Notes: generated by a model not told the origin, from the sequence alone. A DNA stretch of 34,567 bases from Bacillus xiamenensis (GCF_000300535.1 NZ_AMSH01000036.1:1-34567); one strand, 5' to 3'; shown: positions 9,101 to 16,681, numbered from the stretch's first letter. Numbers and translations are program-made.

Positions 9101-12100
9101 GAAGAAATCACCAGACCGTATATTTTGGAATACCAATCTCTCATTCTAGATAAAGTGGGAAGTACACTACAAAACGAAGTGACTTTTAAAGGCGAAAATG
9201 TTCAAGAAATAAAGAAAGAATCAGAAGCCTCAATTGTTGTAAAACGTACGGCTGGTATGGGAGATGGAACGGGATCTGCTGGTGCGTTAACCATCAAAAA
9301 GGTAGATGCGAGCAGTGGAAAAGTGCTAAAAGGTGCGAACTTCTCCTTGACCGATGCTGTAAGTGGAATCGTCATCGGCAACAAGACGACAGATGAAGAA
9401 GGAAATCTCATGTTTGATCGTCTATTGTATGGCGACTATACAGTAACAGAAATGAAAGCACCTGATGGTTATATCAAAAACGATGAAGCGATACAGGTAA
9501 CGATTGATCAGCCATATGAAGCAGGAGATCAAACGAAAATGGGAACGGTCATGACCGTTCAGAACCAAGAGATCAAGCAGCATGTCAAATTGACGAAAAA
9601 AGATAGAGATACAGGCGAAGCATTAGAGAATGCGGAATTTGAACTGAAGAATGAAGCAGGAGATACGGTACAAACCAATATGAAAACGGATGAAAAGGGA
9701 GAAATCCTTTTCAAAGACCTTGAACCAGGTTCCTATTATTTTGTTGAAACAAAAGCGCCGAAAGGCTATCAACTAAATACTCAGAAATGGCCGTTTACCA
9801 TCAAAGAGAATCAAACGGAAACAACACTTGTGACAGCCATGAATGAGATTCTGACAGGTTCCGTAGAACTGAGCAAACTCGGTGAAGGCAATGAGAGACT
9901 AGCAGGTGCACAATTCAAGCTTTTAGATAATGATGGACATGAATTGAATGGGCATCTTGTGACAGGAGAAGATGGCAAGGTGATGGTCGATCATCTAAGG
10001 CCAGGTACGTATCAATTGATCGAAACAAAAGCACCTGAAGGCTATGAACTGGATGATACGCCGATTAAATTTGAAGTTCCGCTTGATCCAAAAGAGCCGG
10101 TTACCGTCTCGAAAAAGAACCTATATCAAACAAGTGCAGTAGAAGTCATCAAAGAAGGGGAAGATGGCAAGACGCTGCAAGGTGTTCGCTTTGACATTCT
10201 TGATCAGAATGGAGAAGTCGTTCGGAAGGGTTTAGAAACAGATGAGGATGGAAAACTTTTTGTCGACAATCTCAAACCGGGCAAATATCAGCTTGTAGAG
10301 ACAGAGAGTGTGGAAGGCTATGTAACCAAGAGTACACCATATCCTTTTAACATAGAATTTGCACAACAAACACCAACAGTGATCAACGTGATCAATGACC
10401 TCAAAACGGGCTCTGTCCAGCTTACGAAGCTTGGCGAAAAGAATGATGTACTGGAAGGTGCAGAGTTCAAGCTTTTAGATGCAAATGGAAAAGAGATCGA
10501 AACCGGACTAATCACAAATCGAGATGGGAAGATCACAATCAATGATCTTAAACCGGGAACCTATCAATTTGTTGAAACGAAGGCTCCATTTGGTCATGAA
10601 CGTGATGAAACACCTGTGACCTTCGCTATTCCATTTAATCCTCAAAAGATGGTGAACGTAACAAAAGAAAATAGCCGAAAAACAGGCGGTGTCGCGTTAC
10701 AGAAAAAAGGAGAAGATGGCAAATCATTAGAAGGTGTTGTCTTTGATTTGTTCGATGAACATGGAAAAATGGTTGAAGGTGGAGAAGGACTGATCACAAA
10801 TCAAGAGGGTCAGATTAAGTTCTCGGGTCTGAAACCAGGAAGCTATCAATTTGTCGAAACGAAAAGTGTGGAAGGCTATGAATTGAGTGAAAAACCACTT
10901 GTATTTAAGGTTGAACTAGGCCAAACAGAAGCGGTTCATGTTGAAGCAATCAATCAACTAAAGAAAGGCTCAGTAGAACTGACGAAATTAGGCGAAGAAA
11001 AGGAAAGACTCGAAGGAGCAGAATTTACACTCTTAAATGAAAATGGAAAAGAACTCATGTCAGGTTTAAAAACCGATAAGAATGGCACCATTACTGTAAA
11101 CGATCTGAACCCAGGATCATATCAATTCATTGAAACGAAAGCACCATTCGGCCATCAATTGGACTCAAAACCAGTTGACTTTAAGATTGAATTTAACCCT
11201 CAAAAAAAGGTCGAAGTCACAAAGGAAAATGTCCGTATGACGAGTGCTGTAAAGCTTCAGAAAAAAGGGGAGGATGGCAAGCGATTAGCTGGTGTGACCT
11301 TCGATCTGTTCGATGGACATGACAAGCGAATCAAGAAAGGACTGAAAACCGACCGAAATGGCCAAGTGACAGTTGATGCTCTGAAGCCAGGAACCTACCA
11401 CTTTGTCGAGACAGCAAGCATAGCAGGCTATGAATTGGATCAGACACCGATCTCCTTTACTATTCAACTAGGTCAAGACAAACCGGCAAAAGTAGAGATG
11501 ATCAATAAGCTCAGCCCAGGTGCGGTGGAACTCACCAAAGTGGATGAAGAAGGACACACGCTAGAACATGCAGAATTTGATCTTCTTACTCATGAAGGAA
11601 AGACATTGAAAAGGGCACTTGTCACGGATCAAGAGGGCAAAATAAGAATCAATGACCTAAAACCGGGTGATTATCAATTGATTGAAACAAAAGCACCTCA
11701 TGGGTATCAATTAAATGGAACATCCATTCCATTTACCATTGAGAAGAATCAGAAAAAACCCCTTCAATTAACAGCAAAGAATCAGTTGATCTTAGGAAGC
11801 CTTCGCATCATAAAAGTAGACCGTCAAACAGATAGAACCTTAAAAGGAGCAACCTTTGATATTCAATCGAAAGGCGGAAAAACCATACAATCTGTGACAA
11901 CAGGAAAAGAGGGGGAAGTCATCGTCAAAGGGCTTAAACCTGGTAACTATACACTCACAGAAACGAAAGCACCAGACGGTTATATGACTTTAAAGAAGCC
12001 AATCAAGTTCACAATTGAAATGGGCCAATTAAATATAAAGACCATCATCGTAAAAAATGAAGCAGTGAAGAATGATCAGAATCATTCCAATCCGCCAAGC

Positions 12101-12247
12101 TCTCATGAAGGTGATCAGCAACCACCTCATAACGGTGAACTTCCAAAGACCGGGGAAGAATGGCTACGCTATTTGATGTATGCAGGGATTTTACTAGTAG
12201 CTGCTGGAACTGTTTTACTTGTTGTCAGAAGAAGAGCCATTCAATAA
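6113..12247 (+). CDS. Giant LPXTG cell-wall-anchored adhesin with collagen-binding-type and CnaB repeats
   Basis: 2044 aa from TTG at 6113, chosen because AAAAGGGTGA ends 5 bases upstream and the signal peptide then starts LKKILSL; TTG 6092 and GTG 6104 are alternatives. The signal peptide covers residues 1-28 (cleavage near ANA). An acidic, Thr/Gln-rich linker lies at about 135-185. An SdrG-like adhesive region spans about 190-350. About five collagen-binding-type repeats of roughly 135 aa run from 365 to 1048; each opens with a pattern such as ETIQW, QTITW, KTIPW, KEITW or KVVDW. Ten CnaB/SpaA-type repeats of roughly 92 aa run from 1058 to 1985; each keeps a strand-A Lys, the Glu of the ETKAP-like motif and a final-strand Asn. 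LPKTG lies at 2010-2014, followed by a membrane helix and RRR. It is expected to be exported and linked to peptidoglycan by the sortase 10 bases downstream. The binding target is unknown; collagen is only a family inference. Confidence 0.93.
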   Translation: MKKILSLNLIIVLFIQSSILGIFPLANAQAEEFQKDIYRSIEFADDEGNILSDHEDQHISKAIVHWSIKGIEIKRGYPYVLSLPSTIQVEKEQKESIIVNQIHVGDYTVSKQNEVTVVLKEDVELDPNLEETLVIEVTNTAAQKEKTKQSKETSAAGDSITTEEEQTSNVQEDVQPQQKQTEEDELLNKVQVSKRLGLQSVTQQTLIKENILTDAQLKYEDQQGNPVDKPDINSLISMNYEWALPNGHSYNGGDEFHFKVPDELVIYEKINRLEMKFNQTTIGYFSVDESGNASIEFTDFIKQYSNIHGTLQIWTKLDQQTVVTEEKEISITPIEGKDTVTIPIHYLPSGPNVSKKGEPNRSYNAETIQWTVDFNMDLDDVKQARLVDPIQNGQSLKKDSIKLYRIDTKLNGETSIGQQIDESHYTIGQTEDGQDFVIEFKDEVHLAYRLVYETDITDQDQSTFRNKASLVSGDKVISAAEGTVNVTRGSPLEKRAAHYDPVTQTITWEIRYNYNEKAIAKKDAILVDFFNGTQELISDSFQVKEVTIDQNGAEAGTKDEEDYTIQDQQKGDQNGFVLQFNHDIQSAYLITYKTKATERIFEAEQIVNTVTAGDESKQANQRIDQQILTKHHGTPNYKNKTIPWSITFNKDQQVMNNLTLKDTFTNEGLTLQKDSLKVMTGNTVLEEGIDYQIVEHENGFDIQLTKEIKTEHTVTYTTSFDYEKRADKDQKNLRNHVKLEWTNEDGKDLTKETDAVFTPDTYTQSNGFKNGSYNAKTKEITWNIGVNYNLKHLDEARVQDFIQGNQRLVKDSITIYSLDLDGGENGTEEKEILPKEDYEIKFLENEKGETGFEVIFKKAIDSPYKITYKTSLEGMALVEKTYGNKATLYEGNTKESDVNAVVSIPNGGKYTSKSGNQQGKVVDWRLNINFGQSTVQDATIIDHPSDNQALIEHSFHLYTTTIDEKGQVTKKDELEKGKDYELNLALNPDSFQIQFKEEITRPYILEYQSLILDKVGSTLQNEVTFKGENVQEIKKESEASIVVKRTAGMGDGTGSAGALTIKKVDASSGKVLKGANFSLTDAVSGIVIGNKTTDEEGNLMFDRLLYGDYTVTEMKAPDGYIKNDEAIQVTIDQPYEAGDQTKMGTVMTVQNQEIKQHVKLTKKDRDTGEALENAEFELKNEAGDTVQTNMKTDEKGEILFKDLEPGSYYFVETKAPKGYQLNTQKWPFTIKENQTETTLVTAMNEILTGSVELSKLGEGNERLAGAQFKLLDNDGHELNGHLVTGEDGKVMVDHLRPGTYQLIETKAPEGYELDDTPIKFEVPLDPKEPVTVSKKNLYQTSAVEVIKEGEDGKTLQGVRFDILDQNGEVVRKGLETDEDGKLFVDNLKPGKYQLVETESVEGYVTKSTPYPFNIEFAQQTPTVINVINDLKTGSVQLTKLGEKNDVLEGAEFKLLDANGKEIETGLITNRDGKITINDLKPGTYQFVETKAPFGHERDETPVTFAIPFNPQKMVNVTKENSRKTGGVALQKKGEDGKSLEGVVFDLFDEHGKMVEGGEGLITNQEGQIKFSGLKPGSYQFVETKSVEGYELSEKPLVFKVELGQTEAVHVEAINQLKKGSVELTKLGEEKERLEGAEFTLLNENGKELMSGLKTDKNGTITVNDLNPGSYQFIETKAPFGHQLDSKPVDFKIEFNPQKKVEVTKENVRMTSAVKLQKKGEDGKRLAGVTFDLFDGHDKRIKKGLKTDRNGQVTVDALKPGTYHFVETASIAGYELDQTPISFTIQLGQDKPAKVEMINKLSPGAVELTKVDEEGHTLEHAEFDLLTHEGKTLKRALVTDQEGKIRINDLKPGDYQLIETKAPHGYQLNGTSIPFTIEKNQKKPLQLTAKNQLILGSLRIIKVDRQTDRTLKGATFDIQSKGGKTIQSVTTGKEGEVIVKGLKPGNYTLTETKAPDGYMTLKKPIKFTIEMGQLNIKTIIVKNEAVKNDQNHSNPPSSHEGDQQPPHNGELPKTGEEWLRYLMYAGILLVAAGTVLLVVRRRAIQ

Positions 12248-12256
12248 AAGGAGGGA

Positions 12257-12871
12257 ATGAGTCTATTGGTGAAAACAAAAACCCTATTAGGCGGCCTTTT
12301 GGTGTTCATGGGTCTTATGCTCATCTCCTTTCCTTTGATATATGAATGGCAAAAATCTCAAGAGACAGCTGCAATGGAACGAGCGCTTAAGATGATGGGG
12401 GAAAATGACAGTGATGACCTTTCTTCCATTCCACATTTAACGTTGTCAGAGGAAGACCTGCGTGACGTCATGGAGCTTGAGATCCCTTCAATTGATTTAA
12501 ACGAAAAAGTGTTGCCTGTCACCTCAGCAGAAAATTTAAGCATTGCACTGACTCAAATCAAACCTCATCAAATACCTGGGAAAGGGAATTTTACGATTGC
12601 AGGTCATAGAGGATTTCGAGGAGATCGTCTTTTTCGACAGCTGCCAGAGGTGCCTAAAGGGGAAAACGTCCTCTTACATCATCAAGGGGAAACATACGAA
12701 TATAAAATTGTCAGCTCTGCTACAATTGAGCCGACGAACGTGGATGTATTAAAAGATCAAGGGGAAGATGAACTGACATTGATCACCTGTACACTCGATG
12801 GCAAGAAACGCTTTGTCTTAAAAGGGATACGAACAAATGAACATAAGAATGAGCGTAGTTCCCATGCATAA
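12257..12871 (+). CDS. Class D-like sortase, probably dedicated to the upstream adhesin
   Basis: 204 aa. An N-terminal membrane helix (TLLGGLLVFMGLMLISFPLIY) precedes an extracellular catalytic domain. The catalytic His is H117 in AGHRG, the Cys is C178 in TLITCT, and the Arg is probably R185 in KKRFVLKG. The overall layout fits class D sortases of Bacillus. Sortases cut LPXTG between Thr and Gly and join the protein to peptidoglycan. The gene starts 10 bases after the adhesin stop. AGGAGG is only 2 bases from ATG 12257, so TTG at 12266 may be the real start. Residue numbers here use 12257. Confidence 0.9.
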   Translation: MSLLVKTKTLLGGLLVFMGLMLISFPLIYEWQKSQETAAMERALKMMGENDSDDLSSIPHLTLSEEDLRDVMELEIPSIDLNEKVLPVTSAENLSIALTQIKPHQIPGKGNFTIAGHRGFRGDRLFRQLPEVPKGENVLLHHQGETYEYKIVSSATIEPTNVDVLKDQGEDELTLITCTLDGKKRFVLKGIRTNEHKNERSSHA

Positions 12872-12920
12872 GTACAATGTATTAGATACGGGCTGCGAGG
12901 AAAAAAAAGGGAATAAATTG

Positions 12921-13199
12921 TTGAGTATTGACATGCTGCATCAATTGTTAATAGAACATTATCCCACATTAAAAAGTGAACATTGGGTGGTTGATGTGGA
13001 TACCATTCGGGCATCACCCATTCTGCACCCTTCATTAAAAAGAAAACTACCGTTTGGTGTCGAGAAATTCACCTGTGTTTTGTTCAAGCAACAGACAATA
13101 TCTCTTGGCTCCCCCTTGATTGTTTACTTTTTATTGGATGAGAAAGGCGAGTCGTTTTACGCAATAGATCTCTTGGTTGAACAGGACTTTACTCATTAA
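12921..13199 (+). CDS. Small protein of unknown function, copy 2 of the paralogous pair
   Basis: 92 aa from TTG at 12921. An upstream extension to 12837 is open, but it overlaps the sortase end and has no homologous part in copy 1. AAAAGGG lies 9 bases before the TTG, and the TTG-AGT start is shared with copy 1 at 3525. The conserved core (DVDT, SPILHP, LKRKLP, EKFTCVLF, LLDE, YAIDL) is described under copy 1. It lies 49 bases after the sortase and before a strong terminator, so it is probably the third gene of the adhesin-sortase operon. It has no signal peptide or membrane helix. A cytoplasmic role in adhesin expression or export is speculation from position. Confidence 0.72.
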   Translation: MSIDMLHQLLIEHYPTLKSEHWVVDVDTIRASPILHPSLKRKLPFGVEKFTCVLFKQQTISLGSPLIVYFLLDEKGESFYAIDLLVEQDFTH

Positions 13200-13208
13200 A
13201 TGAAATGT

Positions 13209-13240
13209 AAAAAAGGAAGGGATATGCCCCTTCCTTTTTT
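13209..13240. terminator. Strong bidirectional terminator
   Basis: AAAAAAGGAAGGG (13209-13221) pairs with CCCTTCCTTTTTT (13228-13240). It ends the adhesin operon on + and the efflux operon on -. Confidence 0.9.
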
Positions 13241-13252
13241 TGGTTGATTTAT

Positions 13253-13567
13253 TTAGGCAAACAATTTCAGCCCAACCACGCCAATCACAATCAGCAGTAG
13301 ACTAAGTATCCGAATGATGTTTTTCGATTCTTTAAATAGAATCATATGAAACAAGACTGAGCCAGCCGTACCAAGTCCAATCCAGACCGTATAGGCGATG
13401 GACACTTGAAGAGACGAGAACGAGGCGTATAAAAACAAAAAGGATAAGGCGAAGCCTCCGACAAACAGGATGCCTGTTGTGATTTGTTTTTTCTTACTAA
13501 ACATATTCAAGCCGATGGTCCCGCCGATTTCGCAGGCAGAGGCTAATAGCACAAAAAACCAGCCCAT
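13253..13567 (-). CDS. yvdR: Small multidrug resistance (SMR) efflux subunit, YvdR-like
   Basis: 104 aa from ATG 13567, with AAAGGAGAAG 9 bases upstream. Four hydrophobic helices and the conserved membrane Glu in helix 1 (LLASACEIGGTIGLN) identify an SMR transporter that exchanges protons for toxic cations. It follows the second SMR gene by one base, and such pairs usually form heteromeric pumps. The order TetR - SMR - SMR matches B. subtilis yvdT-yvdS-yvdR from memory. The symbol is therefore based mainly on gene order, and an ykkD-type pair is the alternative. Confidence 0.8.
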   Translation of the reverse strand: MGWFFVLLASACEIGGTIGLNMFSKKKQITTGILFVGGFALSFLFLYASFSSLQVSIAYTVWIGLGTAGSVLFHMILFKESKNIIRILSLLLIVIGVVGLKLFA

Positions 13568-13568
13568 G

Positions 13569-13913
13569 TTATACCGCTTCTCCTTTCTGCTCAAGCGCCT
13601 TTCTATCAGACACTTTTAGTCCAATAATCCCGAGGAGTAAAATCCCCATAAATAAGAGCTTCTCTAATGAAAACGAACCGCCGAACAGCGCATAATCCAT
13701 AATAGACGTACCAATCGTCCCAACTCCAGCGAACACAGCGTACACTGTCCCTGTCGGCAGCTTTTCACAGGCCTTCATGAGAAAATAAAAATCAATCGGG
13801 ATGAGGCAGATAATGACCGCCCACTCCCAAACAGCATCTGCTTTATTTAAACCAAACACCCAAAGTAATTCGAATAAACAAGTGAGTGCGACATATATCC
13901 AGCTTTTCTTCAT
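13569..13913 (-). CDS. yvdS: SMR efflux subunit, YvdS-like
   Basis: 114 aa from the second of two tandem ATGs (13916 and 13913); AGGAGG lies 7 bases before the second. Four hydrophobic helices are visible, with the conserved Glu in CLFELLWVFGL and the signature PTGTVYAVFAGVGTIG in helix 3. It is the partner of the following SMR gene in a probable heteromeric drug/cation pump. It lies 76 bases after the TetR gene on the same strand and is probably co-transcribed with it. Confidence 0.82.
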   Translation of the reverse strand: MKKSWIYVALTCLFELLWVFGLNKADAVWEWAVIICLIPIDFYFLMKACEKLPTGTVYAVFAGVGTIGTSIMDYALFGGSFSLEKLLFMGILLLGIIGLKVSDRKALEQKGEAV

Positions 13914-13989
13914 CATCTTTCCTCCTAGAACTGACGATTCGTCATTTTGAAACCAAAAAAGAGCGTACAGCATCATGTGCTGTACTATG

Positions 13990-14568
13990 TTAAGGTGTCT
14001 CTATGCCAAGTGCGTAAAGGAGAAATTGCTTGACCTCTCGTTTTTGAATGAGGACCTCATCTGTATCTGTTTCTGTAAATAAATACATTTGTTCAGCTGA
14101 AGATTCCAGCAATCCGATAATAAACTTCGCTGCATAATGACAATTCAAATTTTCACGTACTCTTTTGTCCTGTTTTGCCTTTTCTAAAAAAGCGGCAACC
14201 CATTTGTAAATCGGTTCATAAATATCTTCCCATTCTTTTAAATGCTCGGTGGCAGCTAAACCTGAGTAGGTTAGGGCAAGAACATCACGGTATTGTCTTG
14301 TAAAAGCGAAAATAAATTCAACAAGCGCATCTGCTTGATCGAGTACATCTGCATGCTGAGTCAATTCCTTTTCAATCGCAGGCACCATCTGTGCGATGAG
14401 ATGTTCTGCGATGGCAGGCATAACAGATAGCTTCGACGGAAAATATAAGTAAAATGTTCCTTGTGCAACCCCTGCTGTTTTCACAATATCCGATATGGTC
14501 GTCTTTTCAATTCCTTTTTCTTTAAACGCCTCAATCGCAGCAAGCATAATTTTTTCTCGTTTCGACAT
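13990..14568 (-). CDS. yvdT: TetR-family repressor of the SMR pump, YvdT-like
   Basis: 192 aa from ATG 14568; the longer open frame to 14742 covers the operator and is unlikely to be translated. The N-terminal helix-turn-helix (TTISDIVKTAGVAQGTFYLYF) is classic TetR. The C-terminal domain should bind an inducing drug and dimerise. A 17-base palindrome 18 bases upstream is the obvious operator, implying autorepression of the whole three-gene operon. Sequence resemblance to remembered YvdT (AGTAQGTFYLYF, PAIAENLL) supports the symbol. Confidence 0.85.
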   Translation of the reverse strand: MSKREKIMLAAIEAFKEKGIEKTTISDIVKTAGVAQGTFYLYFPSKLSVMPAIAEHLIAQMVPAIEKELTQHADVLDQADALVEFIFAFTRQYRDVLALTYSGLAATEHLKEWEDIYEPIYKWVAAFLEKAKQDKRVRENLNCHYAAKFIIGLLESSAEQMYLFTETDTDEVLIQKREVKQFLLYALGIETP

Positions 14569-14586
14569 ATGATCACCGACCTTAAA

Positions 14587-14603
14587 TGACTGAATGTCAG
14601 TCA
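14587..14603. promoter_or_regulatory. TetR-type operator
   Basis: TGACTGA and TCAGTCA form a perfect inverted repeat around ATG. It lies just upstream of the TetR gene and 133 bases before the divergent VanZ-like gene. The form matches known TetR/QacR-family operators. Confidence 0.7.
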
Positions 14604-14735
14604 GTATAACGAGAAAATGACGATTTGTCAATGTGGCATCCTCTGATGGATTGTGAGAATAAGTGATGAATAGAGGCAGGCTTGAATAAGCTGTAATATG
14701 GTCAAGCATCACGTGAGAAAGGGGCAGCTCTTTGT

Positions 14736-15284
14736 ATGACATCCAGCGTTATGTTTTCAATGGCTTATTTCCTCCTGCTCGTCCCGTTCTATCTATATAT
14801 GAGATACAGGCTGGCAAAAAAGAAGAAACGCTTTATCTATTTACGAACAGAAATGGTTCTTGCCTGTCTGTTTGTTTATACGAATGTTCTCTTGTATTTG
14901 ACGGTTTTTCCGAATCGTTTTTCTGCGGCAAGAGATCAAGTGAGCGTCAATCTCATTCCTTTTCACTCAATCCATCAAAATCTTCACGCCTATCACCACG
15001 GCTATCCAAATCTCGTCTTTTTCAATTTGGCAGGAAACATTCTATTATTTGTTCCGCTCGGTTTTTTTCTCTATCAAACCTTTCGGACCATGCGCTGGCA
15101 AAAGGCGGTGCTGGCTGGGTTTATGCTGTCAGCGATGATTGAAGTCCTTCAGTGGATATTCTCACAATCTGGTATGATTACAAGAAGCAGTGATATAGAT
15201 GATATCATTTTAAATACACTTGGAGCAGCGCTAGGCTGCATTGTCTATCAGATATATCGACGAAGGAAGGAGAATACGAGGTGA
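14736..15284 (+). CDS. VanZ-family membrane protein
   Basis: 182 aa with about five hydrophobic segments. The VanZ pattern is visible: NLIPFHSI, then NLAGNILLFVPLGFFL, ALIEVLQ-like (SAMIEVLQWIF) and SSDIDDIILNTLGAALG. VanZ of enterococci gives low-level teicoplanin resistance, but chromosomal Bacillus members have no assigned role. The ATG at 14736 has a distant ribosome site (AAAGGGG, 13 bases); ATG 14751 is an alternative. The stop overlaps the GTG of the next gene, so the two are translationally coupled. Confidence 0.85.
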   Translation: MTSSVMFSMAYFLLLVPFYLYMRYRLAKKKKRFIYLRTEMVLACLFVYTNVLLYLTVFPNRFSAARDQVSVNLIPFHSIHQNLHAYHHGYPNLVFFNLAGNILLFVPLGFFLYQTFRTMRWQKAVLAGFMLSAMIEVLQWIFSQSGMITRSSDIDDIILNTLGAALGCIVYQIYRRRKENTR

Positions 15285-15796
15285 AACGAATATGTATCAT
15301 CCCGTGCGGCGCCAAGAAAATATGGGACGTGCATCCAGAGGCAGGAAGCCAGCCAGCGGGTCTCGTCTACTTAAGTCCGCTCCACCAGCGAACGAAAATC
15401 TATGCGCAAACATTCTTTTCAGACTGGATGATTTTATCCGCAAAGCACGGATTCTTAAAGGCAGATGACATTGTTCATGAAAATTATGATGTAGCATTTG
15501 GCACACCACACAAAGAACAGCTCACGCGAGAAGAACTGAGTCATCAATTCCATGAAAAAAATCTCGCCACATATGATGAGCTTGTCATACTAGGTGGAAA
15601 GAAATATCGGAAAGTGATGGACCCTTTATTACAGCCTCACCAACAAGCGAATTATCCGCTCGCTCCCTATCAAGGCATTGGCTATATGCTTCAGGCATTA
15701 AAGAGAGCGGCTGAGACAAAAATAGAACTTTCTCCGCATATTTCATGCACTCATGTCTCTTTGCAAGCAGGGTTTTCATCATCAAAAAGAGAATAA
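15281..15796 (+). CDS. DUF6884-like protein
   Basis: 171 aa from GTG 15281, with GGAG and GAGGTG nearby. The start overlaps the preceding stop. The opening RICIIPCGAKKIWD and the later LSAKHGFL resemble the DUF6884/YaaA-like family of small cytosolic proteins, whose function is mostly unknown. A GYMLQALK segment near the end is also typical. Coupling to a VanZ gene offers no clear clue. Family level is moderately certain. Confidence 0.65.
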   Translation: MKRICIIPCGAKKIWDVHPEAGSQPAGLVYLSPLHQRTKIYAQTFFSDWMILSAKHGFLKADDIVHENYDVAFGTPHKEQLTREELSHQFHEKNLATYDELVILGGKKYRKVMDPLLQPHQQANYPLAPYQGIGYMLQALKRAAETKIELSPHISCTHVSLQAGFSSSKRE

Positions 15797-15813
15797 TTGA
15801 AGGAGCGATGTGA

Positions 15814-15897
15814 ATGGTTTTTCATATCTTTTCAGCAGCCACTAGGATGTCCGCATCGCTCATGAAGAAGTGGCTCAATGAAAAAGGGGGCGCATGA
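15814..15897 (+). CDS. Possible 27-residue small protein overlapping the esterase start
   Basis: ATG at 15814 has AAGGAG 8 bases upstream. The ORF encodes 27 residues ending MKKWLNEKGGA, and its TGA overlaps the ATG of the esterase gene (ATGA). The ribosome site and overlap suggest a translated leader or small coupled protein. The sequence is not recognised and could be a gene remnant. Confidence 0.35.
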   Translation: MVFHIFSAATRMSASLMKKWLNEKGGA

Positions 15898-16529
15898 ACA
15901 TGACAACCATCTATTTAGCTGGTGATTCAACTGTTTCATCTTACCCAGATCGTCCTGTTCAAGGAGGATGGGGAGAGTTTTTACACCGCTATACGGCACA
16001 TGGTGTTAAAGTAGAGAACCGGGCGATCGGTGGAAGAAGCTCAAAGACATTCATTGAAGAAGGACGACTTGATGATATTCTGGCCGTCATTCAGCCGGGA
16101 GACTGGCTTTTTACACAAATGGGACACAATGATGCTTCTAAGGATAAGCCAGAACGGCATACAGATCCTTTTACAACGTATAAAAGCTACTTGTCTCAAT
16201 ATATTCATGGGGCCAGAGCAAAAGGGGCAACCCCGCTTTTGTTAACCCCTGTAGGCCGTTTTCATGAAAAAGACGGAGAATATATCAATGATTTCCCTGA
16301 TTATTGTTCCGCTATGAAAGAACTAGCCGATGAAGAAGAGGTTCTTCTCGTTGATTTAAATACCGTAAGTCTTCAGTTTTATCAAACCTCCGGCATAGAG
16401 AAAACAACTTCTTACTTTATGCTGTCGACAGGCATTGATGACCGCACACATTTTACAAAAGAAGGGGCAGATGCGATTGCAAGGCTTGTCTCTCTTGAAC
16501 TAAAGGACCTTGGTTTAACCATTGTATGA
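15894..16529 (+). CDS. SGNH-family rhamnogalacturonan acetylesterase-like hydrolase
   Basis: 211 aa. The four SGNH blocks are in order: LAGDSTVSS (nucleophile Ser), GGRSSKTF (Gly), MGHNDAS (Asn) and DDRTHFT (Asp/His). This is the layout of RhgT/YesT, which removes acetyl groups from rhamnogalacturonan of plant pectin. There is no signal peptide, so it probably acts inside the cell on imported oligosaccharides. AAGGGGG lies upstream; ATG 15900 is an alternative start. No pectin-use genes are nearby, so the natural substrate remains uncertain. Confidence 0.85.
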   Translation: MNMTTIYLAGDSTVSSYPDRPVQGGWGEFLHRYTAHGVKVENRAIGGRSSKTFIEEGRLDDILAVIQPGDWLFTQMGHNDASKDKPERHTDPFTTYKSYLSQYIHGARAKGATPLLLTPVGRFHEKDGEYINDFPDYCSAMKELADEEEVLLVDLNTVSLQFYQTSGIEKTTSYFMLSTGIDDRTHFTKEGADAIARLVSLELKDLGLTIV

Positions 16530-16535
16530 TGTATG

Positions 16536-16570
16536 ACAGGACGAGTGAGCGCTCGTCCTGTTCTTTTTTT
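16536..16570 (+). terminator. Rho-independent terminator
   Basis: ACAGGACGAG (16536-16545) pairs with CTCGTCCTGT (16552-16561), followed by a T run. Confidence 0.88.
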
Positions 16571-16621
16571 GAAGAAAGCTATTGATTCCCTTCAGCAGAG
16601 TAGACTACAATAGATACATAT

Positions 16622-16640
16622 GATAATGAGAATCAATATC
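16622..16640. promoter_or_regulatory. Fur box upstream of ferredoxin-NADP reductase
   Basis: GATAATGAGAATCAATATC differs from the classical 19-base Fur box at two positions. Two overlapping 7-1-7 sites can be read. It lies 41 bases before the start codon and predicts repression under iron-replete conditions. Confidence 0.8.
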
Positions 16641-16681
16641 AATGATAATAGATCAATCAATGAAAAACTGGAGGGACTCAA

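Noticed and set aside
13253..13913. ykkCD-type pair with guanidine riboswitch
   Set aside because: No riboswitch sequence is seen upstream; a TetR gene and operator are present instead, which fits yvdTSR better.
14732..15142. 136-aa frame overlapping the VanZ-like gene
   Set aside because: Shadow frame: the VanZ motifs are in the other frame and this one is Ser/Phe-rich without domain signals.
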